Assembly: GCF_001949145.1 (NCBI RefSeq)
Contig: NW_019091479.1
Span: 62,001 to 126,000, forward strand
Direction: 5' to 3'
Length of the DNA stretch: 64,000 nucleotides
Origin: Acanthaster planci
Lineage: Eukaryota; Echinodermata; Asteroidea; Valvatida; Acanthasteridae
Shown: piece after piece, positions 22,701 through 32,700 of the stretch
Numbering within the stretch: position 1 is the stretch's first letter
Layout of the letters: each line of letters opens with the position of its first letter
The notes under the pieces: model-generated
Told to the model about the DNA's origin: nothing
The model's input: the letters and a program-made list of their open reading frames with translations, nothing else
Database searches by the model: none
Translations under genes and position numbers: made by a program

Positions 22701-22994
22701 CAGGTTCCAGTCAACGAGAATTTCAAGCCTCACACAGAGTCCGACCTGGTCTACCTGGTCCCCTCGCCCGACTTCTGCGAGAGAGACCTGAAGATGGGGT
22801 CGCTGGGAACCCACGGACGCCGCTGCAACAAGACCTCCAAGGGCATCGACGGCTGTGAGCTCCTCTGCTGTGGGCGGGGATTCAACACCCGGGAAGAAGT
22901 GATCGTGGAGAGATGCAGCTGTAAGTTTCACTGGTGTTGTTACGTCAAGTGTAACACCTGCCGGCGAACGGTGGACATACACACCTGCAAGTGA
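10680..22994 (+). CDS. Wnt4: Wnt4 secreted signalling protein, complete coding span of seven exons
   Basis: Join 10680-10765, 11221-11335, 13305-13431, 20201-20371, 20604-20707, 22040-22216, 22704-22994. This totals 1071 nt and gives 356 residues plus stop; human WNT4 is 351. All six introns are GT-AG and phases match at every junction (2, 0, 1, 1, 0, 0). The product is a secreted, lipid-modified ligand of Frizzled/LRP receptors. Visible features are a signal peptide (about 1-23), 24 cysteines after it in the Wnt pattern, the hairpin C211-K-C213-H-G-V-S217-G-S-C220 with S217 as the expected palmitoleate site, N-glycosylation sequons at N93 (NCS) and N302 (NKT), and the C-terminal cysteine-rich domain ending HTCK. 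Assignment to Wnt4 rather than another Wnt rests on [36 protein letters not shown] and [12 protein letters not shown], which closely match vertebrate WNT4 as I remember it. No stop, frameshift or missing key residue is seen. Confidence 0.95.
10766..11220 (+). other. Wnt4: Wnt4 intron 1 (455 bp, phase 2)
   Basis: GT-AG intron with donor GTAAGT and acceptor TTCTTCACCAG. Apart from splice signals nothing is recognised inside it. Confidence 0.8.
11221..11335 (+). CDS. Wnt4: Wnt4 exon 2
   Basis: Encodes the end of L29 through E67, including [20 protein letters not shown], the Wnt4 N-terminal segment with the first two mature cysteines. The acceptor follows a pyrimidine-rich stretch (ccttctccattcttcaccag) and the donor is GAG|GTAAAA. 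It ends in phase 0 just before VMDSV. As I recall, vertebrate WNT4 has no intron at this point, so this short exon would be missed by a search that assumed vertebrate structure. Confidence 0.92.
11336..13304 (+). other. Wnt4: Wnt4 intron 2 (1969 bp, phase 0)
   Basis: Splits NLE|VMDS. It contains short T- and A-runs, and a GGCGGCCATCTTAG at 13010-13023 that fits a YY1-type site in reverse. No repeat or RNA gene is recognised. Confidence 0.75.
13305..13431 (+). CDS. Wnt4: Wnt4 exon 3
   Basis: Encodes V68-N109 and one base of G110. It includes [20 protein letters not shown], with the conserved RRWNCS glycosylation sequon at N93 and cysteines C83 and C94. The acceptor is TTATTTTAATCAG and the donor AACG|GTAAGC. 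The open frame continues past the donor to 13580, but that extension has no Wnt similarity and is intronic. Confidence 0.95.
13432..20200 (+). other. Wnt4: Wnt4 intron 3 (6769 bp, phase 1)
   Basis: The largest intron. It holds a 15-T run (15916-15930), a CCAAT/CCAAT/TATA cluster (17817-17940, listed separately), two YY1-type motifs (AAAATGGCGGC at 18219-18229 and reversed GCGGCCATCTTGG at 18489-18501), and a palindrome AGCCAAATTTGGCT near 15484-15497. Open frames inside, including 150 codons on the minus strand at 13600-14052, have no recognisable domain. A first long intron after the signal and N-terminal exons is a common site for enhancers in developmental genes. Confidence 0.75.
17817..17940 (+). 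promoter_or_regulatory. Candidate internal core promoter (two CCAAT boxes and TATA-like box)
   Basis: CCAAT at 17817-17821 and 17870-17874 lie about 114 and 61 bp before TTTAAATA at 17931-17938. This is the usual order and spacing for an NF-Y/TATA promoter reading rightwards. A start near 17960 would be followed by a possible donor CTG|GTATGT near 18030. If used, it could make a 5' non-coding exon, a shortened Wnt4 transcript or an unrelated RNA. The motifs are short, and chance is possible in nearly 7 kb of intron. Confidence 0.3.
20201..20371 (+). CDS. Wnt4: Wnt4 exon 4
   Basis: Encodes the end of G110 through Y166 and one base of G167. It includes [36 protein letters not shown] and [13 protein letters not shown], a highly conserved Wnt core block with cysteines at SC, KCGC and SGC. 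The acceptor follows CATTTTCAACTCCTAG and the donor is ATG|GTAAGT. Both borders fall where I recall vertebrate WNT4 introns. Confidence 0.97.
20372..20603 (+). other. Wnt4: Wnt4 intron 4 (232 bp, phase 1)
   Basis: Shortest intron of the gene, AT-rich, with only splice signals recognised (GTAAGT ... TGTTTACTGTAG). Confidence 0.85.
20604..20707 (+). CDS. Wnt4: Wnt4 exon 5
   Basis: Encodes the end of G167 through L201, including [13 protein letters not shown] and [14 protein letters not shown]. The [11 protein letters not shown] block is near invariant in Wnt proteins. It has no cysteines, as expected. The donor TTG|GTAAGT leaves phase 0, and the next exon starts AIEKNM, matching the NNEAGRK|AILTHM border I recall in vertebrate WNT4. 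Confidence 0.97.
20708..22039 (+). other. Wnt4: Wnt4 intron 5 (1332 bp, phase 0)
   Basis: GT-AG intron. Overlapping open frames on both strands around 21056-21581 are noise without domains. No repeat recognised. Confidence 0.8.
22040..22216 (+). CDS. Wnt4: Wnt4 exon 6 (lipidation hairpin)
   Basis: Encodes A202-L260 and contains [19 protein letters not shown]217, the first serine of GVSGSC, corresponds by alignment to the Porcupine-modified serine of Wnt3a; C211, C213, C220 and C225 form the hairpin disulfides. [18 protein letters not shown] follows, a Wnt4-type linker. The donor CTG|GTAAGT ends the exon in phase 0. The frame stays open into the intron to 22402, but that part is not Wnt-like. 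Confidence 0.97.
22217..22703 (+). other. Wnt4: Wnt4 intron 6 (487 bp, phase 0)
   Basis: Splits RRQL|VPVNENF. As I recall, vertebrate WNT4 encodes this region in one last exon. The acceptor is GGTTTCTCCGCCCTTCAG. Nothing else recognised. Confidence 0.85.
22704..22994 (+). CDS. Wnt4: Wnt4 exon 7 (C-terminal cysteine-rich domain) and stop
   Basis: Encodes V261-K356 and TGA at 22992-22994. It contains [20 protein letters not shown], the NKTS sequon at N302, [14 protein letters not shown] and the terminal [13 protein letters not shown] ... HTCK cysteine knuckle that contacts Frizzled. Twelve cysteines (C285 to C355) are all in family positions. This is the GC-richest coding exon, and long antisense frames across it (22656-23075) are composition shadows. 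Confidence 0.98.
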   Translation, partial: VPVNENFKPHTESDLVYLVPSPDFCERDLKMGSLGTHGRRCNKTSKGIDGCELLCCGRGFNTREEVIVERCSCKFHWCCYVKCNTCRRTVDIHTCK

Positions 22995-24493
22995 TAGTAA
23001 TGGGCAAGGGGGGGAGACTTGTCTATGTAAAAACAGTAATATATGTATTGGCACAATGAGGGCGCCATTCTGCAAGGTCGCAAACTGGTTACAACATTCA
23101 CATTTGAGAATAATTTATATCATCGTCTCCGTGACTATCGCTGGATGTGATTACCGCTGTCTTACCCTGAAATGAAAACACATCCGGTTTCTGATACTTT
23201 GGAGAATTCCACAATTTTGGGGCAAACGAAAAAGCATTTTTAAAAACACTCTATCGGCCTCATACCTAAATTACTTTGGTGCCTCTGTATTACGTCAGTG
23301 ACCGCCCAACAGCTTTGCAATGAACCATTTCTAGTCGGCATTTTGGAAATTGGTTTAACTTTTCTAATAACACGGGAGCCTTACAATAAGGAAACGTTGA
23401 AAGCTAGAGGGCGTTGTTCAAATGGCACATGGTCAGCCGTGGCGTTCAGTGCACCAATAAATCCACGGATACTTTCAGTGACATGCAAAGATCAACCTCC
23501 ATGTACACTGGAAAAAGGAAAGGACACGCTAACTTGCTTTTAAATCATCACTGTACAAACTTGTAATATAAATTGTTGATATTTTATACATTTTAAACGT
23601 TAAATGTACATGTTAAACTGTTTGTCTCGCATTTTACACAATATTCAAACCGTATTTGGTATGTACTGTACATTCTAAGTTTACAAGCGTATCGTGATTC
23701 TGCCTGTTTTACACGGATTAGAAGTGGTATTATGCTAAACGTATGTTAACTATTGTAAACCTTCAATTGCCGCTATCTAATTTGTCGATATAATTATGTC
23801 ATTCAACAAGCATTTAAAATTCACAATAAATCTTTGGAGTTCTATCTCGCGATTTGCTAATGAGGGCGCTCAACATGTCTACCCCATACTTCTTTTACGT
23901 AACCTAAGGTCGAGTTTGAGCGGCCTGTTCTTGACACAGGTTTCTTGCTCTCGCACTCGAACGGCGGCAACACGACTCAAGAACACTGTTCTCGGAGCAG
24001 GATCACACACCAGCGCATCGTCAGGGTTTTACAGGAAGACACGGAAAAAGTTAAAACTCATGAGATTTTGACTTATGAACAGCTGCAAAAAGTAGTGAGA
24101 TTGCTCACAAAGTGAGAAAATGAGACTTTAAGCAGAATTAACATTAATTATTTTCCGTAACACAGAAATGAATGTTCCTGTTTAAATAGAAAAGAATCCA
24201 GCCCAGTTATCCAAACATTAACTCTCGCATAACGTACATGGACGCCGCCATGTTGCATGTCACTTGCTACTAACTACCAGCAACGATCGGGTCAATCAAC
24301 TAATCGACCTACCTGTTAGTGAACCAACGAGAACAAGTCGCCTGAACTCGGTTTAAGAGAATGATCTGTTTAGTTGCATTGGGCGACGAAGCAGCGTTGT
24401 TTCTTTAATGTAATAAAACAACTGTATTCATGATCCTTACTCTCTGCAAGTTTGTTGATGTGTTTTGAACGTTTTTACAGTATACGCAATAAA
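22995..24493 (+). other. Wnt4: Wnt4 3' UTR and downstream flank with candidate poly(A) signals
   Basis: No further Wnt coding sequence follows the stop. AATAAA hexamers occur at 23456-23461, 23825-23830, 24412-24417 and 24488-24493, giving possible 3' UTRs of about 0.5 to 1.5 kb. The AT-rich, TGTA-rich stretch at 23550-23760 looks like 3' UTR. Which signal is used cannot be decided from sequence. An 81-codon open frame at 23298-23543 has no recognisable domain. Confidence 0.45.
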
Positions 24494-27400
24494 CTAGTCA
24501 CAATATTTTATCTAACACGATTTGGAGCACAAAGATATCTTGTCTACCGTTGTTTCCATTCGGCGCGAGTGTACATCAAACAATGGTACAACCTAGCATA
24601 GGCCTGGAGAATCTCCCTTGAATGAGGTCATGTTCAAGAGGGCGAAAAGGGTAAACTGCAATGAACGAGCTAAACGAGACCCCCTTCTTGACACCCTTGC
24701 GCAGACAAACGCATTGATCATCTTCAACGACTGTTTTCACCTCTAGCATCATCTCGGCAAGCGATTGATGCAAACAGCAGGGGGCGCCCTAACAATTGCC
24801 CATCTAATAGTGGCTCTGCCGGGTCAAGCGGTTTAGTTGTATATTCTGGCACGCGTAACTTATGACATCGATGCCCTCATGCAGTTTGCCACTTGACCCT
24901 ACGTGGGGTGCATTGGATGCAGTCCTCAACCTCCGCTTCCCACCTCGACATTCTCAGCAAAAAAAAAAAAAAAATCCAAGGAAAAAAAAAAAGATCGATG
25001 ATTATTAAAATACAAGTCTTCGTATCGTTGTTGGGGTCTGCCATCGAAATCGACGGGAGAATACCGAGGTGGCAGACCAGCAGACGGTTTTTCTACGTCA
25101 CTGTTTACTAGCGTGACACTTGGCTGTCACCAAACGTGACAAACTATGGTCCAGCACCTGCACGATGCTTCATTACATCATACGAACTTCCACCACCTTT
25201 ATGCCATGAAATTTAAATTCGCCCAAATGGCACTAATCAAATATCCCTTTTCTCCACTGTTTGCAAGATTATAAAACCTGCGTTGTATTTAGCGGGGCGT
25301 TTGCGTACGTTCACAAGCAGGTGCACGCTAATTTCCGTGTAATTAATTGTTCTTGGGTGTCAAAGATTTGGACTCTACGAGCGCACTGAGGAAATCACGG
25401 CACCTGGTGGCGAGGTTCGACACGAGTCCACGGCGATATGTCTTACCTCTCTCTGGCATTTACCATATTTCAATTAATTTTCTTCCTCAAAGCTGTCACA
25501 GACGGGAAGCCACACCATTAGTTTTACACTCACTCTTTATGTTCACGAGTCCCACAGACACAGTGGAGATCTCTGCAAACTCAAATCTGTGTCATAGCGG
25601 TTTTATTCTGTTGAACTGCAGTCTTTTTAACTCGTTTTGATTAATTCCGAGGAAATTTTCTTAGAAATTTTTAGAAAAGAACAATCTCCCAACAAAGAAA
25701 AATTAACAAACCAAAGTTGTCTTTGTGGTCAAAATAAACTTGTTCTGTTTTCTCTAGTTTGCAGCTGAAAAGACTAAGTCAAAGATAAGTACGTTATCGT
25801 CGTTGCTGTTTTTCCCATTAATTTTAAGTTGATGCATGTTTGTGGCTACTGATTGTACGACCCTCAGAATACCCACTGACTTGGACACACACACACACAC
25901 TCCATTTTGGCCATTTAATGGGCAGTCGACCTCTCTTCCGGAATCCCCAAGAACAATAAGGCAACCAGACTTAAAATCGATCAAGCTCTTTGAGTTCATT
26001 CACGAAGGGCAGACAACCCTGCCTCAACCTAACCTAGGGTTAATTACCAATATCGATCTATCCATCTACCGAGAGTGACGCCCCCGTGTTAAACGTGCCC
26101 GGCACGCGCCGCTTCGAGACCGCTGGCCACGGTATAGTCATTTTCATAGAGTGTAGAAATGAGCTACTCTGATGAATTTCACCCTCGACGAACCCTCACC
26201 AATGAAAGACACTAATCTACAAGGTTTTCTGAAATACGGCTAAATTATTTGCAACAACAAACCCTCTGCAAGGAAGATTTCTCGAAGAGTACTTTATCAT
26301 TTTTGAAAGTAATTTCTGTCATGTTCTGTCAACAACTATAATGCTTATCTTTAAGGAGTGGTTGTTTTGCTCGGTGACGTTTTGTTTGCTTTTATTTTGT
26401 TTGAGTTGGTTTCCAATGATGCCGTACGTTTTTCTCTTTTTTGCGACGGCCTTTAAGAAATCGGGAGACGACGTCCACATTTTAATCTTATAGGTAATTT
26501 GGGTACACACCAGCAATTAAGCCTTTTTCATTTTAACACCTTGCGAAACCTCATAGATACGCCAGTGGCAGGAGTGGGCGTAGCTGTCCTCCCACTTTTC
26601 CAATAAATTCCAGTTTGACAATTATAGGCAACGGCTTCGACTCATACCGCTAGCAATACGCCCCCGTAAGACACTTTGAATGTTGATCTTTACATTCTGT
26701 GGAAAAAATATGTTGGCGTAATATGCAGCCGGCATTTCAATTATTGGACCTGTCAATTTTGTTTATTATAGAGGACAGGACTGGTTCATTTGTGAGGCAC
26801 GTTGTTCTCGGTACGGCCTTATTGTGGTTGTGGCGTTGAAAGTGCACCCTGACACCTTATGGACGTGTGCCAGGGGCACAAGGCTCAATCTTGCCCGGCA
26901 CCTTAGCCGTTCCTAACCCGCCGTGTGTGCTAAATCTGACCTTATTTTTATAACGGGACGCGTCCATGCACCTGCAAACTGTATGTCCCTTTTGATTACA
27001 ACCAGGTATACCTTCTTCAACCTGTTTAATTACCCTAAACCACTTGAGATATGGTCATCATAGTTGTATACACTCTGATTCGTTGGTGTTAAGTACAACC
27101 TGCAGAAAGCTACTTTTAATGTGTTCAAGTTTAGTATCCTACCGGTAATCTTCGGTCATGGTGGGTGTGTTGGTTGACAACACTAACTTGTCCTTAAGCA
27201 AGCATTTTTGCCAAATTCATTTATATGGCATATGTAGAAAATGGGGACTTTTTCGAGTCACATAATTGAATTGGCGAAGAGAAATGAATAGCTAGGTCGT
27301 AAAACCAGAAGTAGTTACCGGGAATCCGGGTTCGTCATTCCAGACGTGTGGGGCGCCCTCGGTGAGCCAGGCGCAGAGCAGATGGGATATCGCAAGCGCT

Positions 27401-29100
27401 CTAAATCGATGTTTGAATAAGCTGTGCATGACGGTACCGGTAATGACTCCAGGGCAATCGGAACAAAAATAACATCCCTGCAATGACTGGGGGAGCAAGA
27501 AGTGGTTCAAAGTACGGATGACGTCATAGCCCCGAGACAAGGGCGACACCTTTTGTTTAATGTCATCGTCTCTGAGGCTGTAATCGAAGCAGATTTGCCA
27601 AAAAGGTCCAGTTGTAAGGAAAACAATACCAGCAAGGCAACGAGGTTGGTTGAGTTACTGTGTTTTGGCGGGGCAAGAATATCGCAGTCACCGAAGGCTA
27701 GTGCCTTAAAGAAATAGATTGTTTTGAACAAACTTCCAAATTGGGTCCTTTTTTCCAGATCTTGAGCAAAATAGAACGGAGTATTTTCTGAGCGGCACGC
27801 CGCAAGGCAGCTTGCCTGCCAGGAACTGCGTGGACCGAAGCAGCAGGCCTTTATTTTTGGCGGAATTTCATTCAGACGAGGCACGCGAGGGGCATATATG
27901 CAGCATGTGGGTACGACGCACAAGGCCGCGATGATACACCTGCCCCCTGCGGGCACGGCGCCCGGTAAATGGGTCATTTTGCGCACATTCGGACTTGGTA
28001 ATGCTTGAGGTCTGACGATTCCCTTTGCACAGATAAAGAGCAAACGATCACATCAAGATATATTATCTCTCACACACCCTATCGACCATTTATTTCCAAT
28101 AAAATGATATGCACCCAAACGCCGGGTTCACAGAATCATTTAAAGTATCATAATCACGTCAACAGTATACACTCAACTCCTCCAGTATGCGTTTACGATG
28201 CCTTGTGGGGGTACCAGAACAAAAGGAAGTCCCCCACGATGGATATTCGTCGTATTTGTGGGGTACTGAAACGGTACCCCACACGAAATACATTTTTGGA
28301 ATTTACTGAGGAGGAATTTCCAAGGTATACTTATCCGTCGAACAAATGAATTATTTTACATAAGGGACGTTTGGTCGACACTGTAACCCAGGAAGGACAG
28401 TCTTCATACGCTAACGTTTTGTACATGACAACAAAGGAGATACCCCACAAGAAAACAAATGTACGGTAAAGGTTTGTGTGCATTGTTACATGAAGGGTTT
28501 TCACAAGCAGACATACTGGAGCACGATGCAAGTAGAGGCTCACCGGTCTATGTCATGCTCAGAATAAAGATGCACTCTGTAGCATGGCTTTGTCTTGAGA
28601 GAAAACCGTAATTATGACGTTTATCCACAATTAATTTACATCTATCCTATTCACAAATGAGTTCAAGTTTTGATTTGCATTTATTTATTTAAATTAGTTG
28701 CAAGGACCGCCTCTTCATTGATTCAAGCTGGCTGATTTGTGAACAAGGCAAAATGCACACGAAGACCCACACATACATGGAAACAACTTGAACTAAAATA
28801 TCTGTGACTCTTGCAATGTTTAAGCTTCTTTAAGGACTTCTCACTGACGAAATGGGTTTCGCATTAGGTCCCTTTTTTGGTGGTACTTTAAGACCCACTT
28901 CTGTATATCCTGTTTGGTAAACACCTCAAGAATGAGATTTCCTGCACTGGCTAATACTCAAATAAATAACACGAAGGTGTACGACTCTTTGACAATATCG
29001 AACATGTCTAGACATCAAAATGAAGAGAAGCAGTTCCAGAAGATTATCATCCTGCCGCTATCCCCGATTTACCGGAGATTGTGCTAGTGATAAGTGATGA
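24494..29100. other. Intergenic, simple repeats only
   Basis: Contains a 16-A run (24959-24974) and a second A run (about 24982-24992), and an (AC)8 microsatellite near 25884-25900. It also holds a hairpin at 28257-28283 (listed separately). The 178-codon minus-strand frame at 27507-28043 starts at TTG and shows no domain. No gene recognised. Confidence 0.5.
28257..28283. other. Perfect 10-bp hairpin
   Basis: TGTGGGGTAC (28257-28266) and GTACCCCACA (28274-28283) pair perfectly around the seven-base loop TGAAACG. Related fragments lie nearby: GTGGGGGTACC at about 28205 and ATACCCCACAAGAAAAC at about 28440. That suggests a local decayed repeat rather than a precursor RNA. Confidence 0.45.
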
Positions 29101-29380
29101 GCGTCAGGCCCGGTCTCGGCTTCATCTCTCCCGCCCGCGGAGACGGCTGAGGTTTTTCCAGCGCAGCGCACGTAGGCGGCCCGCGGACCGGGGGAGACGC
29201 AGACCGCTCTGGTGCTCGGGCCGGCATAGCAGACGGATCACGTTTCCGCTGGGACAACTCGAGCGGAAAGAAAGGGGGGGGTTCCCGATTGAGCCCCACC
29301 CGATCATTCTCGGTGACAATCCGAGCATGAAGGCCACGCCCTGCTTTGCCAATCAGCCATTGGCCAAAGAGTGATGCCTT
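29100..29380. promoter_or_regulatory. CpG-island-like segment with paired CCAAT boxes
   Basis: An abrupt GC- and CpG-rich stretch (cgcggag, ggcggcccgcgg, ctcgagcgg) in AT-rich surroundings. It ends with CCAAT at 29349-29353 and ATTGG at 29359-29363. Such islands often mark promoters or enhancers. The flanking open frames have no domain. Orientation is unknown; a leftward promoter would put the CCAAT pair upstream of the island. Confidence 0.3.
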
Positions 29381-29601
29381 GGAATGTGGGCCAGTTTATG
29401 GAGATGTAACTTCAAGCACCGAACCACTTTTACGAGGAGTGAAGTAACACCTTTTTGGTTGTAGTAGTAAATGGCTTTATAGGTACAAAAGACAGACATA
29501 TGGTATTATCTTGCCTTCCTCAACACGCAGTCTAGTAACAGATCCAATGACCAGTCCAGTTAGACTTTTGAGGTCAACCAATCACACCTGCTAATTCCAA
29601 G

Positions 29602-29706
29602 TCACAACACAAGACAACGTGAAGCAGCGCAACGGTACGCAACACAGCGAACCATAACACAACACAACGCATTGCAACACAACGCAACAACGCACACAAC
29701 ACAACC
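29602..29706. repeat. Degenerate CAACACAACG-type minisatellite
   Basis: Imperfect tandem array built from CAACACAACG/CAACACAAGA-like units of about 10 bp, clearest at 29641-29706. It explains the apparent open frame on the opposite strand, which is rich in Cys and Val and is an artefact of the repeat. Confidence 0.75.
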
Positions 29707-32700
29707 AAGGAGCGACTGGTACACGGAATCCACACTTTCTCATTTTCCTTTTAATAGTGCTGAAATTATGCGCCAAGAGCACACAACGGAACTTCATGAC
29801 AATCTTACATAAGCGAGCCGAGACGGACAAGCTTTCATCACAATTATCTCAGTATGACCGTGTATCTCCATTCGATGAAACCTCTCACGACGAGAAATCA
29901 AATGATTTCATGGTAGATCTTCGATATCAAACAAATCCAAACGTCTGTGTGCCAGACAGTCGGTTGCCTACTAAGTACCGAGCACAAAAACGTTAAGCAT
30001 AGCGTGAAATAGTGTTGTCATCAAACAATGACAACTTGGCAACTGAAAGCTTGGGCTGCTCTTTTCAAATATTTTAACCCTTTTCAGTTTCATTTCAGTG
30101 TTGCTCACTACAGCCCGTACATGCATTCAGTTTAATAAATTGAATTAACAACGCCAAACGAATGCTTATAACAGAACCCTTTTGAATAGTTTGTAACTCA
30201 GATTGGTTGACTTACAAAGCACCTGCAGGGACTCGTGATGTACGCGCTAAAGTCCACAGACTTAAGTAATCGGTAGAATGGACAGTTTTTCTTAAAAATT
30301 AAGCTTTACTGTTGGGAGTCAGAATTACTCTCAATCAGAAATGTTTCAATACTTTCTCGGATTACTTTGGAAGTGTTCTCGATTCTCTTGGACAGGTTTG
30401 AAATTTTGCGGAATTTCCCCAGATATTTCGGACCTTCTCGGAATATTTCAGCTATGAAATATCAGTATTTGGAACGACAAGTCGATCTCTTTTGAAGAAA
30501 TCAATCAAACGCTCTTCCTCTCCAATTTCATCCCGATTAAAAAGGAAACGTTTGAGAATCGCTTCGCTCAATCAACCTCAAATGTCATTTTCTGAGATCG
30601 CTTGTCTAATTCCTAAGTGATGATACGAAGGACACTCAATGACCTTTACGTTAGAAACCCTAAAGAGTCTTTGAAAAATTAGAAAGTTTTTTCCATCTTC
30701 TTGATAGATGAGAGGACGAAACTTTGATAATTCCAAATTAACCGTCTGTGTCGTAATTCATCTTTAGGGCCGAAAACACAAATCAACTTTCCTCGGGATG
30801 ACAAAAAAACGTGGGTGGCAGGTTTAGGGAACGGAGCAGCGTTTGCTAAATTAATTTTTAATGTACGGCAAACCTGATCGGGCAATTGCCAGTTGGAATA
30901 TTGAGGGGGGGGGTGAAACACGACCAAATGACCCATTTCGGATTAGCTTGTGGGTAATGATGGTAATTGATGAAATTAAGCACGGCCGGTTAATCGTTTT
31001 GCTCTGCCGTGGCAGAGTGCTTTATTAAGGTCTTTTGATTCATACGCGGGCATCAAAGCTGAAATCAAAAAGTCCTGAAGTTTTAGGTCTTGATTCTCCT
31101 TTGAAAGTTCAACACTGTGATATTTATGACACTTTACATCAAATTTTAATGAAGTGTAAAAAGTAACCGCCCACAACTGAAGTCAGCTTTAATAAATCTG
31201 TGTTTATGTGTAGCTTCGTGTTATGTGCTGTTAAAGTGTATGTAGGTGGAACAATGTTTTCTTGGACACTATTTTTCTTCAACTTTGTATTCTTTTGCAA
31301 TGTATGAAAACGCTTTACATTCCTTGTTCGGTAAATGTATTCAAGTGCACTTTTTTAAACAATTAAAATTATCCAAGATTTCCTGAACAGAATAAGGGCG
31401 CTGATGCTGTGAAGTCATTTAGGGAAGACATGGTTTAGTGCACAGGTTTTTCTGTTAAAATTATGAATCCAGATTTTACTCACTGAAAACATTTCTGAAA
31501 ATATGGAGGGCCTGACGTTTCGATCCTAGCAGAATCTTTCTCAAAGGCAAAATGACAAGTGGACAGGACACACAGGTACACAGAGAATCCACCAAGCATG
31601 AATGAATGCAAGAGGACAAAAGAAAAGGCCAAGAAAGCTGCCGACTAGATAAAGGGGCAAAGAATAAAGGGGAAAAACATCTCTGAGAGAGAGATTGATG
31701 CTTTCTTATTGCTGTCCAAATAAACAACAATGAAGCAGCAAAGAGACTCCTGTGAGTCCGACAAAACTATACAAAATGAGACTTTTTTGTGTGTACAAAC
31801 CATTGCAAAATTGAGTATCTCTTCCTGGGATGACATCACAGTTTTGCTCATGAATATGAAAACGTATATAGCATAAAAAAGGTGGTAAAATATCATTCGA
31901 AATAGTGGAACAAAAGTTAACATTACGATTGAGTGAGAAAATAAAATCACAGCCACCCTTTAAAGCTACGACCACTAGGCAAAGCCAATTCGCTATCTTC
32001 CTTACCTAACATTCAATTCTTCATTGGTTGAACCAGTCTATATGCGGACTCTCTTCTGGTCGCGTTTCAAGACGTTATCCATAGCTGAGCACTGCATTGG
32101 CATAAAATTCAACATGCCAGCGCAAGGCAAAGGTTTGAAAAACTGATTTCATTGGCATTGATTTTTCCGAGATTTAATACTGTGATACTGATATTTAATA
32201 CGGTGTACTGAAGATCGGTGTACAATCAAAGCTCAAAGACATCGCGGATACATTCTCGGTAATCGACGATTGGAACACTATTTTCACCAGTCCTTCCACC
32301 CTTATGGTAAAAAATTGAATTCACCGCCCGATCTTCAAATGACCGCGATGGACAACCACCCACCATCCCCTTGCCCCCGTTTATTACCTCCTCGTGTCGA
32401 TCCCAAACTTTGCATCTAAATTGAACGGAATGGATATCAGTAAAGACGTTTGGTGGCCTCGGGGGAAAGCGGTCCTTTCCTGGAATTGAGTTCTGATATG
32501 GGAGGGACCACGGCGAAAAAATGAACAACCTGCGAATAGGATGCAAGGGTCTGGTAACCTTAGCAGGATGCGCGTGGGTAGGACTACGTGCATAGCATCG
32601 TGGGTGGATAAAGAGCAAAAGAGGTAAACAGGCTGCTACCAGGCAAGATGGCTAAACTTGTCATAGTTCACCAAATCAACGAGTATAAAATTTACACTGC

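Noticed and set aside
22656-23075. 139-codon antisense frame over Wnt4 exon 7
   Set aside because: A shadow of a GC-rich coding exon; its codons are the complement of conserved Wnt residues.
27507-28043. 178-codon minus-strand open frame, the longest in the window
   Set aside because: It starts at TTG, has no recognisable domain, no clear splice sites at its ends and an irregular composition. A chance open frame is more likely.
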